Part shown: positions 53,717-64,000 of the stretch, piece after piece
Layout: each line of letters opens with the position of its first letter
Numbering within the stretch: position 1 is the first letter of the stretch
NCBI GenBank assembly: GCA_025399215.1
Contig: MU621091.1
Location: 148,027-212,026 of the forward strand
Origin: Globomyces pollinis-pini
Lineage: Eukaryota > Chytridiomycota > Chytridiomycetes > Rhizophydiales > Globomycetaceae
Length of the DNA: 64,000 nucleotides
Reading direction: 5' to 3'
Notes under the pieces: model-generated
Seen by the model: only the letters and a program-made list of their open reading frames with translations
Told to the model about the DNA's origin: nothing
Database searches by the model: none
Made by a program: the position numbers and the translations under genes

Positions 53717-54007
53717 TCAATTCTCAGTGAAAATTGATTACTGTGTTTCAGTGGACATACAGTGGACCCAAATGCAAACTAGCTCACATTTATTCATGTA
53801 GACAGTATGATCAGAACATGCTGTTCTCGTTGAATTTAATGAGAGTTTGATTGGTTATTTCGCGTGCATTAGGATGGTTAAAGTATCGAATATACAATTG
53901 TTGACGATCAATATGAAGTGGGATCAAAGAGTAACATTATGTTGATCAAATGGAATGCAGTGATTCATAAGTGACGATTTTTAACTGATTCCTTTCTTTA
54001 AAATTTG

Positions 54008-54826
54008 ATGTCTTTCGTGCAATCCAACTACAATCCTGGACTTTACCAATCATTAGAATTGCAGGATTCTACAGTTGATGCAGACATAGTTGAAGAGACC
54101 CCATTTGGTTGTCTACTGTCCACTCCTTCGAATGTGATATGGCAAATGGGGAACTGCTTTAACGTTTATACAGAATTTACAGTACCAACTAGTTGTTCCA
54201 TACCTAACTTGGAATTTATAAAGTATGTGGAGAATATCTTGCATGAACCTCGATTTATCATTTACGATGCATTGGAAGTGTCTCAAAAAAGTCAGCAAGT
54301 GAAAGGATGGAAAGAATTGTTACTAAGCGATGGCTATAAAGAAGAATATGATGTATCTCACTGTATGGGAATCAGTCCAGAGTTACTCTTAAGTCGCCCT
54401 TTACAACATAAAGTCACCAATATATCATTGGATAACTTGAACGAATGTTTATCTATTGACACAGAAAAGGGATTTGCCAATGAAGAATGGAGAAGGATTA
54501 GAGTAAAAAAACAGATTGAAAGGAATCCATCATTGATCTATTTATGTTGGGACAGAAATGGAAATCCAGTCGCTAGAGTCTCAATGTTTATTGATAAAGA
54601 CAATATTGGTTTTGTTACCAGATTAGATACACTTCCAACGGAAAGGAGAAAAGGTTATGGTAGAGATGTTCTGCAATATGCGCTTGAAGACTTATTTCGA
54701 ACATATTCTTGTAAATCTTGTTATCTCTTTCAAGTTGATGAAGGAGCTCAAAGATTCTATGAAAATCTTGGTTTCGAAATGATTGACTCTCGTGCAGAGC
54801 ATGTCTTTGTTAAACAAGCAGCTTAA
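54008..54826 (+). CDS. GNAT-family N-acetyltransferase
   Basis: Single exon, 272 residues from the ATG at 54008. The C-terminal 100 residues carry the GNAT fold: V-A-R-V-S-M-F (strand 4), V-T-R-L-D-T-L-P-T-E-R-R-K-G-Y-G (R/Q-x-x-G-x-G/A acetyl-CoA loop) and F-Y-E-N-L-G-F (strand 6-helix 4). The N-terminal 170 residues form a second, degenerate domain, as in several fungal GNATs. The acceptor substrate is unknown. Confidence 0.82.
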   Translation: MSFVQSNYNPGLYQSLELQDSTVDADIVEETPFGCLLSTPSNVIWQMGNCFNVYTEFTVPTSCSIPNLEFIKYVENILHEPRFIIYDALEVSQKSQQVKGWKELLLSDGYKEEYDVSHCMGISPELLLSRPLQHKVTNISLDNLNECLSIDTEKGFANEEWRRIRVKKQIERNPSLIYLCWDRNGNPVARVSMFIDKDNIGFVTRLDTLPTERRKGYGRDVLQYALEDLFRTYSCKSCYLFQVDEGAQRFYENLGFEMIDSRAEHVFVKQAA

Positions 54827-54893
54827 GAGTATGGAATTTATGTACATTAGGTATTATATTTTAAATATAAAAGCTGCAATATTAGATACACTT

Positions 54894-56388
54894 TTAAAAT
54901 CTGCTTAATGATTGCATGATGTGCACCAACCTATTTAATTGCAAAATATTGACTGCAGAATGAATGGATAATAGAGTGTACTGGAATGTTTCCACAGTTA
55001 CAGATGTTAGGTCATCTCCCAGAAGTCTAGTATGGCATATGATATAACCTGTCACCATGAAGAGTGTTCCCAAGTAGATTTGAACGGTTAAATAAATCCA
55101 AAATTGTCTATCAGTATTATGAATAATTTGCAAAAAGTTTCTAATGTTTGGTTTTACTTTTGTGTTGTGTGATTTGTTGATTAGTTCTAATACTATCAAG
55201 ACCGGCGTGATAGTATCCCAAACAAACAGCACCAAAATCCAATATTGATACAAAGCTAGCCATTCATATAGAAATGTATCGGGTATACAATAGAGGGCAT
55301 CTCTGTTCGTACAGTACGCAAAATAAGCACCACCTATGATATGAACAATATTTTAATTTACCTCCAAACAATAAATGTGAAATTAACAGACTTGCTGCAA
55401 TGACAGATTTTGATAAAATACTCCAATCTCTTGCAGTGAACGTGAAAAACAAGATGGCTGTTTGCACCACAGTGGATAAGGAAGCAACATTATACAAAAC
55501 CTCTATAATGGCAAATAGAATGCTTTGAAATGTGTGGTTATGGTCGGTATAATGATAGTAATAAACCTGGAAGACCGCATATATGACCCAAAGCAATTGA
55601 GTAAATGCGACGTACTGGTAAAAGAATTTCTGGGTAGATAAAGCATTGCGTAGAACAAAGTAGAACAATACTATACTGGATATCAACGTAAAAAAGAGAC
55701 ACGCATTTCGAATGCAATCATTTAGGGATAACGTATTTGGAGCCAATTCCGATTCAGGAATTTGTGATATCCAACCACTCGTTGTCGTTCCGTTTTCGAT
55801 CTTCAGGAAGTTAGATGAGCCATCTTTGGTATTTTTCGTTTGGTGTAGATTCACTGTTCCTTTGCAGCCAGGTAAGGAATACACTTTAAAGGAGCCATTT
55901 TGATCACATCTAAATAAATCGTCAATGCATTCCCCACTGGCAAGAAACATAACGTAGTTATATCCAGTTAGCTTGTTTGATATTGCGGAAGTTACATTAC
56001 AGTACATTTTCTCATTCGCCATTACTGGAAAATCAACAAAAGGGTCAGTATTTGTCTGTTGTATGCGAGGCCTGCCACTCAGAAAAGTGGAATTATTAGA
56101 CTCGTTGAAGTTGTCCATGTACGAATAACAACAATCATCTTCAGTCCAAGGGGAATGTCCACAATAATCATAGAATCCAATTTCATCGATTTGTTTTTTG
56201 TATATAGTTGGCCAGGTTTCGTTTTTGTTTGGAGCAGTCGACTTCATATCGAGAACTTCAAACGAGTATATGGAGTCTGGTTCAGATTGGCAAGTTTTTG
56301 AGTGTATCCAACCAAACTGTAGGACAGTATCCGCCAGCGAATACTGCAATAGATAATGGATCCATAACATTTTCATGAACTTCTTCAT
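54894..56388 (-). CDS. Putative 7TM receptor with Cys-rich ectodomain, copy A
   Basis: Two exons, 56388-55362 and 55333-54894, with a 28-nt intron; 488 residues. Met at 56388 gives a signal peptide (M-L-W-I-H-Y-L-L-Q-Y-S-L-A). An ectodomain of about 220 residues has about ten Cys, several N-x-S/T sites, N-E-T-W-P and G-Y-N-Y-V-M-F-L-A-S. Seven hydrophobic helices follow, with an aromatic-rich TM5 (W-I-L-V-L-F-V-W-D-T) and a short cytosolic tail. The intron falls in the TM4 exit, at the same place as in copy B. No match to rhodopsin, secretin, Frizzled, Stm1 or mPR families comes to mind. Receptor function is inferred from topology alone. Confidence 0.7.
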
Positions 56389-56883
56389 TCTTATTTTCAC
56401 GTTAAATATTGTATGAGCCGATTACTCATTGGGCTTGGTGACACGCCTAAAACAAGACACTGAAAACGAGTCCATGTTTTGTGAATCCAAGAAACTATTC
56501 TAAGAACGACGATGATCTAAGAAATATATCAGATATGACATCACATGAATTGGTAAACTCTGTCTTTGAATCCACATCGTCAGGATCGGAAAATCACGCC
56601 AATGATATTGGCTTCCACTCTACACATAAAGCCTTGTTCACGTCATGTCTACATGTAACAAGGGGGAGTGTGAGTCCAAATATCAATGAAATGATTCATA
56701 TTCGTTCCATATCCATGACTATTACTATTAATAGAATTCGTTCGATGCCGTCATGGCATCTGCAGTGTATGCATCTCTGTTCATTGCCTATAAATAAAAG
56801 AAGTGCGTCAGTCGGATTTGATTCCATTGAATTCATTCAACGTTAACGTTGAATTTCGGACAGAAGAATTCTTTCAAATTTGT
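56389..56883. other. Divergent spacer before POLD3
   Basis: About 490 bases. A plus-strand ORF (56,481-56,846) has plausible Ser/Asn-rich composition but starts with GTG and ends just before the POLD3 start. It may be a leader or chance ORF. Confidence 0.35.
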
Positions 56884-58241
56884 ATGTCAGCACAAGGATT
56901 TGAGGTTTTAAAAGAGATTTTAGAAGAAGAGAAACTACCGGTTACAGTAAAGCAACTGAGTCGAAAGTTGAAGATTGGAATTCAAGACGCTAAAGATATC
57001 CTATTGGAGTTCTCTCAAACCTTCAACGAATTCTTAACCATCTGTTGCATTGAAATCATTGATGACCATCATCATAAAATCTTATTGGTTCCTTCTGAGA
57101 AAGTACCAGGTAATTTCGTTCTAAATGCTTAATTCTTTAGAATACCAAAATATATTCTCAAAACATGTATATTCAATATTCCCTCAAAAAGAATCTACTA
57201 GGGTATAGAATTAATAGACAATCTGATCGTTAGATTACTGATCAAATACTATCAATCAATTCGGATATCATACGATCTGACACCCCAGAAACAAGAGCGT
57301 AACAGTAGAAATATTAATTGGTAGTCAGTGTCGAATACTCGTTAATCCGGACATTATATTCTCCAAAGTAACTTTTATCGTCATAATTAATTGGTAAGGA
57401 AAAGAAGAAAGTTGCACCTCAAATACCACCCACCCCTGTATTGCAAAAGTCAAAGTCCACTCCTTCACAATCGACATCAACTGTTGTGAAGCCAGTGAAT
57501 AAATCAAACTCAACCAATTCGAAATCTTTTTTCGCAAAGAACGTGTCCAAAGCTAAATCTTCAACTGACTTACCTGAAAACCCAAAACAAAAAGAAGATA
57601 AAGAAACCAGACATAATTCCAAAGGGAAAGATTCAAGTGGAATGAATTTTTTCAAATCCAATGGAAATCAAAAGAATATCACTGAATTGCACACAGATTC
57701 TAAAAATGATCAAAGTGCTAGTTCTAAGACTGAGAAATCTTCAAACACCAAAATCGAAAAAGAAAGGATTGAACCAGTGGTTGTATTGAGCAAGAAGAGT
57801 TTTGAACAGGCAAAACTACTGGAGAAGATGTTTGAGCAAGATGATGATGAAGATATGGCTAGCGAAAAGGAAGACAAAGGTATATATTTTCGATTTAACC
57901 TATAGGGACGAGTAATGATAAGGTGATTGAAGCAGACACAGTACCAATGAAACGTGTTAGGAAGCGAAGAAAAGTCACACGAACAGAGTCATTCATGGAT
58001 GGTAAATATTTAAGTAAGCACAAGTATGTCGCTAATGTAGAAAGGTACTAGAGATGTAACCGAATGGGAATCATACTCTGATGAAGAACCTGAGACTCGA
58101 CCTGCCAAACCAATACAATCTACTAACCTAAAATCGAATTCATCTGCAAAAGACACTCCGAAATCCAAAAAATCAAATTCAACTCACAAACCAGAGCAAA
58201 AAAAGCAGAGAACCTTGATGAATTTTTTCCAAAAGAACTAA
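56884..58241 (+). CDS. POLD3: DNA polymerase delta subunit 3 (Cdc27/Pol32-like)
   Basis: Several exons with short introns; about 390-400 residues. The N-terminal winged-helix region reads V-T-V-K-Q-L-S-R-K-L-K-I-G and A-K-D-I-L-L-E-F, then H-V-Y-S-I-F-P. A long Ser/Lys/Asn-rich disordered middle with acidic patches follows. The protein ends with a canonical PCNA-binding PIP box, Q-R-T-L-M-N-F-F-Q-K-N, at the very C-terminus, as in Cdc27 and Pol32. It ties Pol alpha and Pol delta together and boosts processivity. Exon borders between 57.1 and 57.45 kb are not fully resolved. Its stop is 78 bp from the convergent ADA2 stop. Confidence 0.8.
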
Positions 58242-58319
58242 GTTAGTAACAATAATCGTTTTAAATAAAAAGATCGTTATGTTTATCAAACAGTCTTTAT
58301 TGTTTTGGATAAAATGTTA

Positions 58320-60154
58320 TCATGCTTTTGTAATCCAACCCATCTCCAAAAAGAAATCAAACAGCCGAGTAGTTTTATTTACATCTATTTTTATCAGCGA
58401 CCGAATTGCCTAAATAAGAATTAAAAGACTACATAATATACCCGTCTTTTCAATGGGCCTTTCAAGCTATATTCCTTAATAATGGTGTCTTTGATTGCCA
58501 TATATGCCATCGGGAATAGTCTTAAGTTTGCACACAAGTTTTTTTCTGGATCAGATAATAGTTCTACACCTTCAGTGTTGGATATATCAAGAGGGTTTGC
58601 TGCTTTTCTGGAGCCAGTTGCTGCAGGCAATAAAGAAGTTGGAGGTAATGACTGTATTGTACGGTTGGGCGTTGACACTGCTGATGAGGTGGGAGTCTAA
58701 AAAGTTTAAAAGACTTAAATTGATTACGTCAACACGAGTAATTCCCCTTCTTGGTGCTGATCTTTCGGCAGCTGTTGTATAGCTAAACCCTGCAGCTTTA
58801 CCATTGATCCTGGACGTTTTATCTTTTTCGTAATCGATCGACTCTTTCGTTGTTTTGATTCCCTTAATTTATTAATATAAGTTCTGCTTTACCATTCGAA
58901 GATATTCCTGTAATTGCGCAATTTTAGTTCTTAGTTTCATTTCGTCTATCAAGTTTAATGAAACGATATCAATACTAATCATCCCATCCATAAACTCTTC
59001 AAAATCAGATGGCGTTTGCATCTTTGCGAATACTCGGTATTTTACATATAAATCCCTTTCCTCTTTTGGTCTCTTTTTCTCGATCGTTTGAATCTAATTC
59101 ATTGATTAGTATTAAGGTTGTTTACTTTTCGAAAGTCATCCGTTAACCCACGATCAAATACAAACTTTTTTCTTTTGGTACGTTTATCCAGAACACTATT
59201 GTATATATCCAAAACGGCACATTTGAGGTCTACCATTAATCAAATATTATGATTACCAGTTTCTTCCTTTGTGTCATCTTCTGTAAATTCAATATCTTTC
59301 ACTATTTGTTCTGCATCATTCTCAAAGTCTTGTTCAAACTCTTTTCGTCCAGGCATAAATCCTGCGATTTCATGATTAACAGGCTGACTGGCAGGTGCCT
59401 AATATTCTTTAATTTTATAAATGTACTCTTGGCCATTTAGGTAGTTTCGTCACGGCTTAAAGTTAAACACAAAAATATACTATAACCAGGCGGTCGAGCC
59501 CTTGATCTTTTCCCTGGTGTCATATCAAACTTGCTTTCCATATCCTAAAATATAAATGTTTTAATATCATACCGGATATGGCCAAGATTTCGACTGTACA
59601 AAAATTCTATCATAATGCTCTTCACATTGCTTTGAATTTTTTGTTCCAATATGTTCACTTATATGTTCCCAATTTCCTATTCCAAATAATTCTAATCCTT
59701 CGACTAACAATAACTAATGTAAACAAATAATTCGAGAGTACTTCTTCATCCGCACCCCAATCTCCTTCAAACATTGGAAAATCCAGGACATCCTATTATT
59801 AATTAACTGAAGCTATTTTACAATGACTCTATAATCGTGGGATTTAAGGTGACCTTTTCCTTCAGGTTCTGCACCCTTCAAAAAACATTCCAAACAGAGA
59901 TCGAAATCTGGGCAAATAGCACATCTCAATATAATCAAATGAGTGATATCCTATTCATATTAGTTTTTAGTAGGGGTACCTAAGAAAGTTTAGAGAAGTT
60001 CCAACATATGATGTTAAAGGCAGCCAAAGAAAAGGTATCATACCTTTGTGCAGTTATCACAGTGGTACTTCTGACCAAAGTCGTTGATGGTAGCTTGGAT
60101 ATCATTTGAGTCTGCCTTTGCATTGAACTTTCTCTTCTTTGTCGTCACCACCAT
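58320..60154 (-). CDS. ADA2: Transcriptional adaptor ADA2 (SAGA complex)
   Basis: Many short exons; ATG at 60154, about 500 residues. The N-terminal ZZ zinc finger reads Y-H-C-D-N-C-T-K, C-A-I-C-P-D-F-D-L-C-L-E-C-F and G-H-x-x-S-H-D-Y. A SANT/Myb helix set follows (L-E-L-F-G-I-G-N-W-E-H-I and C-E-E-H-Y). The ADA2 middle motif is E-I-A-G-F-M-P-G-R-K-E-F-E. The C-terminal SWIRM domain has L-S-D-P-E-K-N-L-C and I-D-V-N-K-T-T-R-L-F-D-F-F, ending G-W-I-T-K-A. ADA2 activates the GCN5 histone acetyltransferase within SAGA/ADA. The order ZZ-SANT-SWIRM leaves little doubt. Confidence 0.88.
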
Positions 60155-60564
60155 TTGGAAATTATTCCTTTTTCACTTTCTGTTTTAATGAACTAAAGAT
60201 TGCCTTGATAAAGAACGAAAACGATGGAAATGTTGACAGTCAATTAAACGACAGACTCAAAGATTTTGATGTCAATTCATTGAAGGATCGAATCTTGTTC
60301 CCTATCTGTTCTCATTCACATACATGGGAAGTTAATTAGACTCTTACAGTGATAGTAATAAAAGAAATGAGATCAGGTTAAATAATCGAGAAATTTAACT
60401 TCAATTATTATTAGTACCAACTGACAGTAGTATTTAAATTAAAATACTCTTAAAGATACCATTCTATCAAAAACTTGGTCGAATATCCATCAATAGAATT
60501 CAATTTATCAATATTTGTTTTCTCTCCACTATCAACCATCCATCTGTAATATTTCTGGGTTTTC
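60155..60564. other. Divergent spacer of ADA2 and 7TM copy B
   Basis: About 410 AT-rich bases without a supported gene. An extra 5' exon of the receptor carrying a signal peptide could lie here, but I could not find one that joins in frame. Confidence 0.35.
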
Positions 60565-62194
60565 ATGGAGTCTTCGGAGCACTCAGATAAAATAATCCCA
60601 CTCTATCACTTCCAATGGGAATCAAGCCCTAGTTGCTTCGGGCCTCCTGATTCAGTGTACGTGTTCAAAGTGAACGACGCGATTTCACCATCAAAAAGTG
60701 ACAATGAGACTTGGCCAAAATTATTCGAACAGCAATTAAATGAAGATGTTCTATCAGCGTGTGGATCTGCACCCATTCCCAACCTAAACAAATGTTGCCT
60801 AAGGAATATAGAGCCATCAATACATACCAAAAGTAGTCACCCGGTCGTATTAATGACCAATGATCAGTCTCATGAATCTATTTTTCCAAAAGAATCGAAT
60901 GGATATCAATATTGCAACGTCAGCGGATCTCATTTCGCTATTAAAGGGTATGAAACTGTAATGTTCCTTGCCAGTGATGCTTGTGTAGATAGTTCTGTAA
61001 GATGTTTCCGAAATCAATCTTTATTTTTATACCCAAATCAATCTTGTCAAGGCTTACCTCTAACATATCAGCTGCAAAAGACTGACACTAAATATGATGG
61101 ACATGCACAAGGAATTGAGACTGGGAATTTTGTGGATATACAAAAAGGGATAACAGAAACAACTTGGTTAGCAATTTTACCTGGGAAATTAGTTACCCCT
61201 TCTGTATCATCATGGATAGAATGTGTACAATCCTCGTCTTACGTTTTCACAGGAATGCTAGATATTCTCTTGCTTGTCTATATAATCAAACTACGTCGCC
61301 GATCATTCAATATGTTTTATATTGTATCTCAGGCAATATGGACGATTTATAACATATTTTTTGTATGGTTTCTTTTCACTGTCACCGATAGTGATGAAGA
61401 ATATATGATCACTTATCATTGTCTAATGACTCTATTTAATATTGCCACTCTTTGTTCTGCAGTACAGACAACCATGTTATTCTTTAGATTTCAAGGGGAA
61501 AAATTAACGGTGTTAATGAAGAGTGGAATTGTCTTCGTTTTGCTTGGATTACATATAGGATTGGCAGGTAAATCAATGATATCGACTTGATCTTTTTTCA
61601 ATAGGATCTAATTATTTCCTTTATTGTCTGTTGCCGAACCGACCCTATTGTATCAATTATGATATTTTGAAGATTTGGAGAGCTTATGCACAGAACTGGA
61701 TTTTGGCATTCTTTATCTGGAACACGATTCCACCACTCTTGATGGTTGGAAGTTTAGTGTCCAGTGTTCATAATGAATATCAAACCCTATCAGTTCTTCG
61801 ACTCATTTTCAAACAAGATTACTGGTTCAACCTTTACATAGTTATTCAAATATTACTGATAACTGCTTATTATACTATGGCCGCTTTAACTTCGTATACA
61901 AACATCTTAGGGAGCGATCTATATTTCGGAACACTAAAATCATATCAAAATTTTGCTATTTCATCCCATTCAGTTATAGTCGTGCTTCTATTGGAAAGAG
62001 TGATGGTATTAGTCCGCAGACATAAAGGGGAAGAGAAGGCAAACGAAATGATAGATGATAACGTATCTACCTCTGTAAACATTAATGATTATTTTGGAAC
62101 AGTAGATGTAAATACTCATGGGGAAACGGTGGCATCGTCTTCTAATACATCTGCAAATCCTTGGAGCTTTGAGCAATCCATATCCAATAAATAA
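60565..62194 (+). CDS. Putative 7TM receptor with Cys-rich ectodomain, copy B
   Basis: Two exons, 60565-61567 and 61605-62194, with a 37-nt intron; 530 residues. Paralogous to copy A throughout: C-x-x-P-D-S-[IV]-Y-x-F-x-V, N-E-T-W-P, G-Y-x-x-V-M-F-L-A-S-x-x-C, R-C, then seven membrane helices. The conserved A-x-x-x-W-I-L-x-x-F-x-W-[DN]-T-I begins TM5. The intron sits at the equivalent site. Differences: no clear signal peptide at this start (M-E-S-S-E-H-S-D), and a 60-residue Ser/Thr/Asn/Asp-rich cytosolic tail, suited to phospho-regulation. Family unknown; ligand unknown. Confidence 0.7.
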
Positions 62195-62347
62195 GATATT
62201 ATAATCAGACACACTCGTATTATATTATGGTAAATTAGAGTTAGGTTAAGTCACCAGCTTTAAGATTGACGTTTTCCAATTCTGTAGGTTTTGCAATTTT
62301 ACATCACTTAGCTCATTAAAGTTTATCTAAACGTTGAGAAAAGATTA

Positions 62348-63236
62348 TCAAACCATTGAGTTGATTCCAGTGACTATTTTACGTGCTCTATTTTTCTTTT
62401 CTGGCAAATTCTTCCACTTTTTTGTTGAAGTGGTTTCATTCAAGTCACCATCAACCTGTTTACGTTTTCGAAGAGACTTTGAAGGTGTTTCGTTGTAGTC
62501 ATTTTCATTTAATTTTGAGGGAGTTGATTTCAAAGATCGTGAGGATCTAGTAATCCGTTTCCTATTACTTGGTGTTTGTGTTTGAACGCGATCGTAAAGA
62601 CCTTCCAAAAATTCTTTACAATATTGCATAATTCGTTTCATTTCTTCTTTACATAGTTTTGTGGTTCCTCCCAGAAGCGCTTGTTGATCTGCATTTACAG
62701 GAATCTTTTCATCAACACATAAAACCTTACTTTTATAGCTTTACAGCAAACAAAGAATATAGCCAAGATGATATGCTTTCCTTGAAAATCTATTTTTGAG
62801 TACTGTATCTTTGATAAATTTGTGTTAAGTTGACATTTATAGTTATCCAACAATTCGTTTGCAAATTTGATCAGATAATTACAACCAAATCGCACTCCCA
62901 ATGTTTCAAAGTCCACTGGATTCATTTGAAGCTTCAATTTATCCAGTACTGTATCTCTTTTTGTAATATAATCAACAGTTTTAACCTTCAAGAATGTCAA
63001 CACATCTAATATTGGAAAAGGATGTGACTTTCTATAATGATGAATATTTGAATAGATTACTGTTCAGATGCAATGTTTAAACAAATTGCTGGGAGTAATT
63101 CTGCTGGATTCATTGAAGTTACACCTCTGTTACCAGCCAATCTATACAGTTCAGATCCTTTCCCGGCCACTGATTTGGGTATTTCTAGACACCATTTGGA
63201 TATTAATTTCTCTATTTCATCCAAATCTGTTTTCAT
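62348..63236 (-). CDS. ORC6: Origin recognition complex subunit 6
   Basis: Three exons with introns of 29 and 26 nt; 277 residues from Met 63236. The TFIIB-like cyclin folds typical of metazoan-type ORC6 are visible: V-A-G-K-G-S-E-L-Y-R-L-A, then L-G-V-R-F-G-C-N-Y-L-I-K-F-A-N-E-L-L and F-V-C-C-K-A-I-K. A G-G-T-T-K segment leads into a C-terminal helix with Lys/Arg/Ser-rich T-P-S-N-R-K and T-P-S-K repeats that look like CDK sites. ORC6 helps load MCM at replication origins. It is the cyclin-fold type, unlike the divergent budding-yeast protein. Confidence 0.8.
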
Positions 63237-64000
63237 AAAAAAATATGAAGATTGATCCACTCTCGGACAACAGAAGAGGCATATTATTGGTTATTGCCTT
63301 GACTAGGCCAATGTATGTACATATATTATAAATTCTCTGTTAACGTTTTGAGTGAAAGAAACCCCAAGGGATTGTTATTTCAATATTGGAAAAGAAATGG
63401 TCATAGTAAAAGCTGGAACCTTATACAAAAAGCAAATTGTCTATGGAAAATTTCACACGGAAATCAATTGGAGTTGGATGGCCGAAACCGGTAGTCAAGA
63501 CAAATCTCAGACGATGGTCATCTGATAGAATTTGACTGGAGGGAAATTTGACACTGCCATATCTATCTATTTTAAAAACCACTGAGTAAGAGGCCAAGTC
63601 GAATTATACTAGATTGACTTGAAGAGAGTAGAGTAGATCCATAAAGGATCACAGTAAATAGTTATCGTTACACATAAAGTAAATCCAATAGCCAAAAGAG
63701 TGAACCTAGCCAGAAGAGGGGCACTGAAAATTCCATGAATGAATAAGCGCAATATGGGTAATTAGGTTATGCTAGCTATTACATATTATTCAATTAATTC
63801 TGTTGAAATTTCAAAAACAAATTAAGCTTACAAGTACAATTTCACGGGACTGTGGGATTACGGGTGTCTTTGTGGGTTCGACTATACTTGGCCAGACACA
63901 ACAAATCGGGATCAAGCATCTAGTATTTAAACATTCAATAATCCTGCAATTGAAACCATTAAATAAATGCAATCTTTCGCTGTCTTATCTTTAGCCACTC
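63237..64000. other. Terminal intergenic region, no supported gene
   Basis: About 760 bases upstream of ORC6 with only short ORFs. A plus-strand ORF at 63,803-63,994 has no motif. A gene may begin beyond the window. Confidence 0.35.

Noticed and set aside
56481..56846. 121-codon plus-strand frame upstream of POLD3
   Set aside because: Starts with GTG, no domain, and ends just before the POLD3 start; kept only as a note in the spacer entry.

Overview
This is a eukaryotic nuclear fragment from a compact, AT-rich genome. Genes are packed on both strands with spacers often under 100 bp. Coding regions are cut by very short spliceosomal introns, mostly 22 to 40 nt with GT..AG ends. No rRNA, tRNA, CRISPR array or transposon was recognised. 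I joined exons by hand. For most multi-exon genes the spliced length is a multiple of three and the reading frame stays open. The gene content points to an early-diverging zoosporic fungus or close relative (chytrid, blastoclad, Cryptomycota/Rozella-like or aphelid). The reasons are a fungal-type extended SDR epimerase, a multidomain RasGEF and GPI-type wall proteins together with meckelin, a ciliary transition-zone protein. The exact lineage cannot be settled from this window.

Layout. 0-9.5 kb: RING E3 and a SETD3-like methyltransferase that diverge from a 26-bp spacer, a 75-aa hypothetical, an AAAP amino-acid transporter, cytochrome b561, an NAD-dependent epimerase and a BCKDH/PDH kinase. 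9.6-15.7 kb: a five-copy 37-bp minisatellite abutting the end of a 1,449-aa ankyrin-RasGEF, then SEH1. 15.9-24.1 kb: small SET protein, unknown repeat protein, Hv1-like proton channel, Tim9, CWC22 with an RS domain, mitochondrial processing peptidase beta. 24.2-30 kb is a secretome island: secreted lipase and four GH16-like paralogues with a DUF1697 gene between them. 30-36 kb: lipoate-protein ligase, a Cys-Thr-Pro repeat wall protein, a secreted hypothetical and a uridine/purine phosphorylase. 36.9-44.5 kb: meckelin, a membrane GST-like protein and cytosolic methionyl-tRNA synthetase with a WHEP domain. 45-47.4 kb: a tandem pair of small secreted Cys-rich proteins, then EMC4. 47.5-54.8 kb: tripeptidyl peptidase II, a signal-peptide membrane protein of unknown function, and a GNAT. 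54.9-62.2 kb: two paralogous putative 7TM receptors in inverted orientation flanking POLD3 and ADA2. 62.3-63.2 kb: ORC6.

Themes. Housekeeping functions dominate: mitochondrial import, respiration cofactors, splicing, nuclear pore, replication and chromatin. Interspersed are surface and secreted genes (GH16 cluster, lipase, wall protein, Cys-rich pair, 7TM pair) that could serve host contact or wall remodelling. The most novel-looking items are the orphan 7TM pair, the Cys-rich pair, the Hv1 channel with an R-R-H-K S4 segment, a GH16 paralogue with a changed catalytic aspartate, and the ANK-RasGEF with a duplicated helical module.
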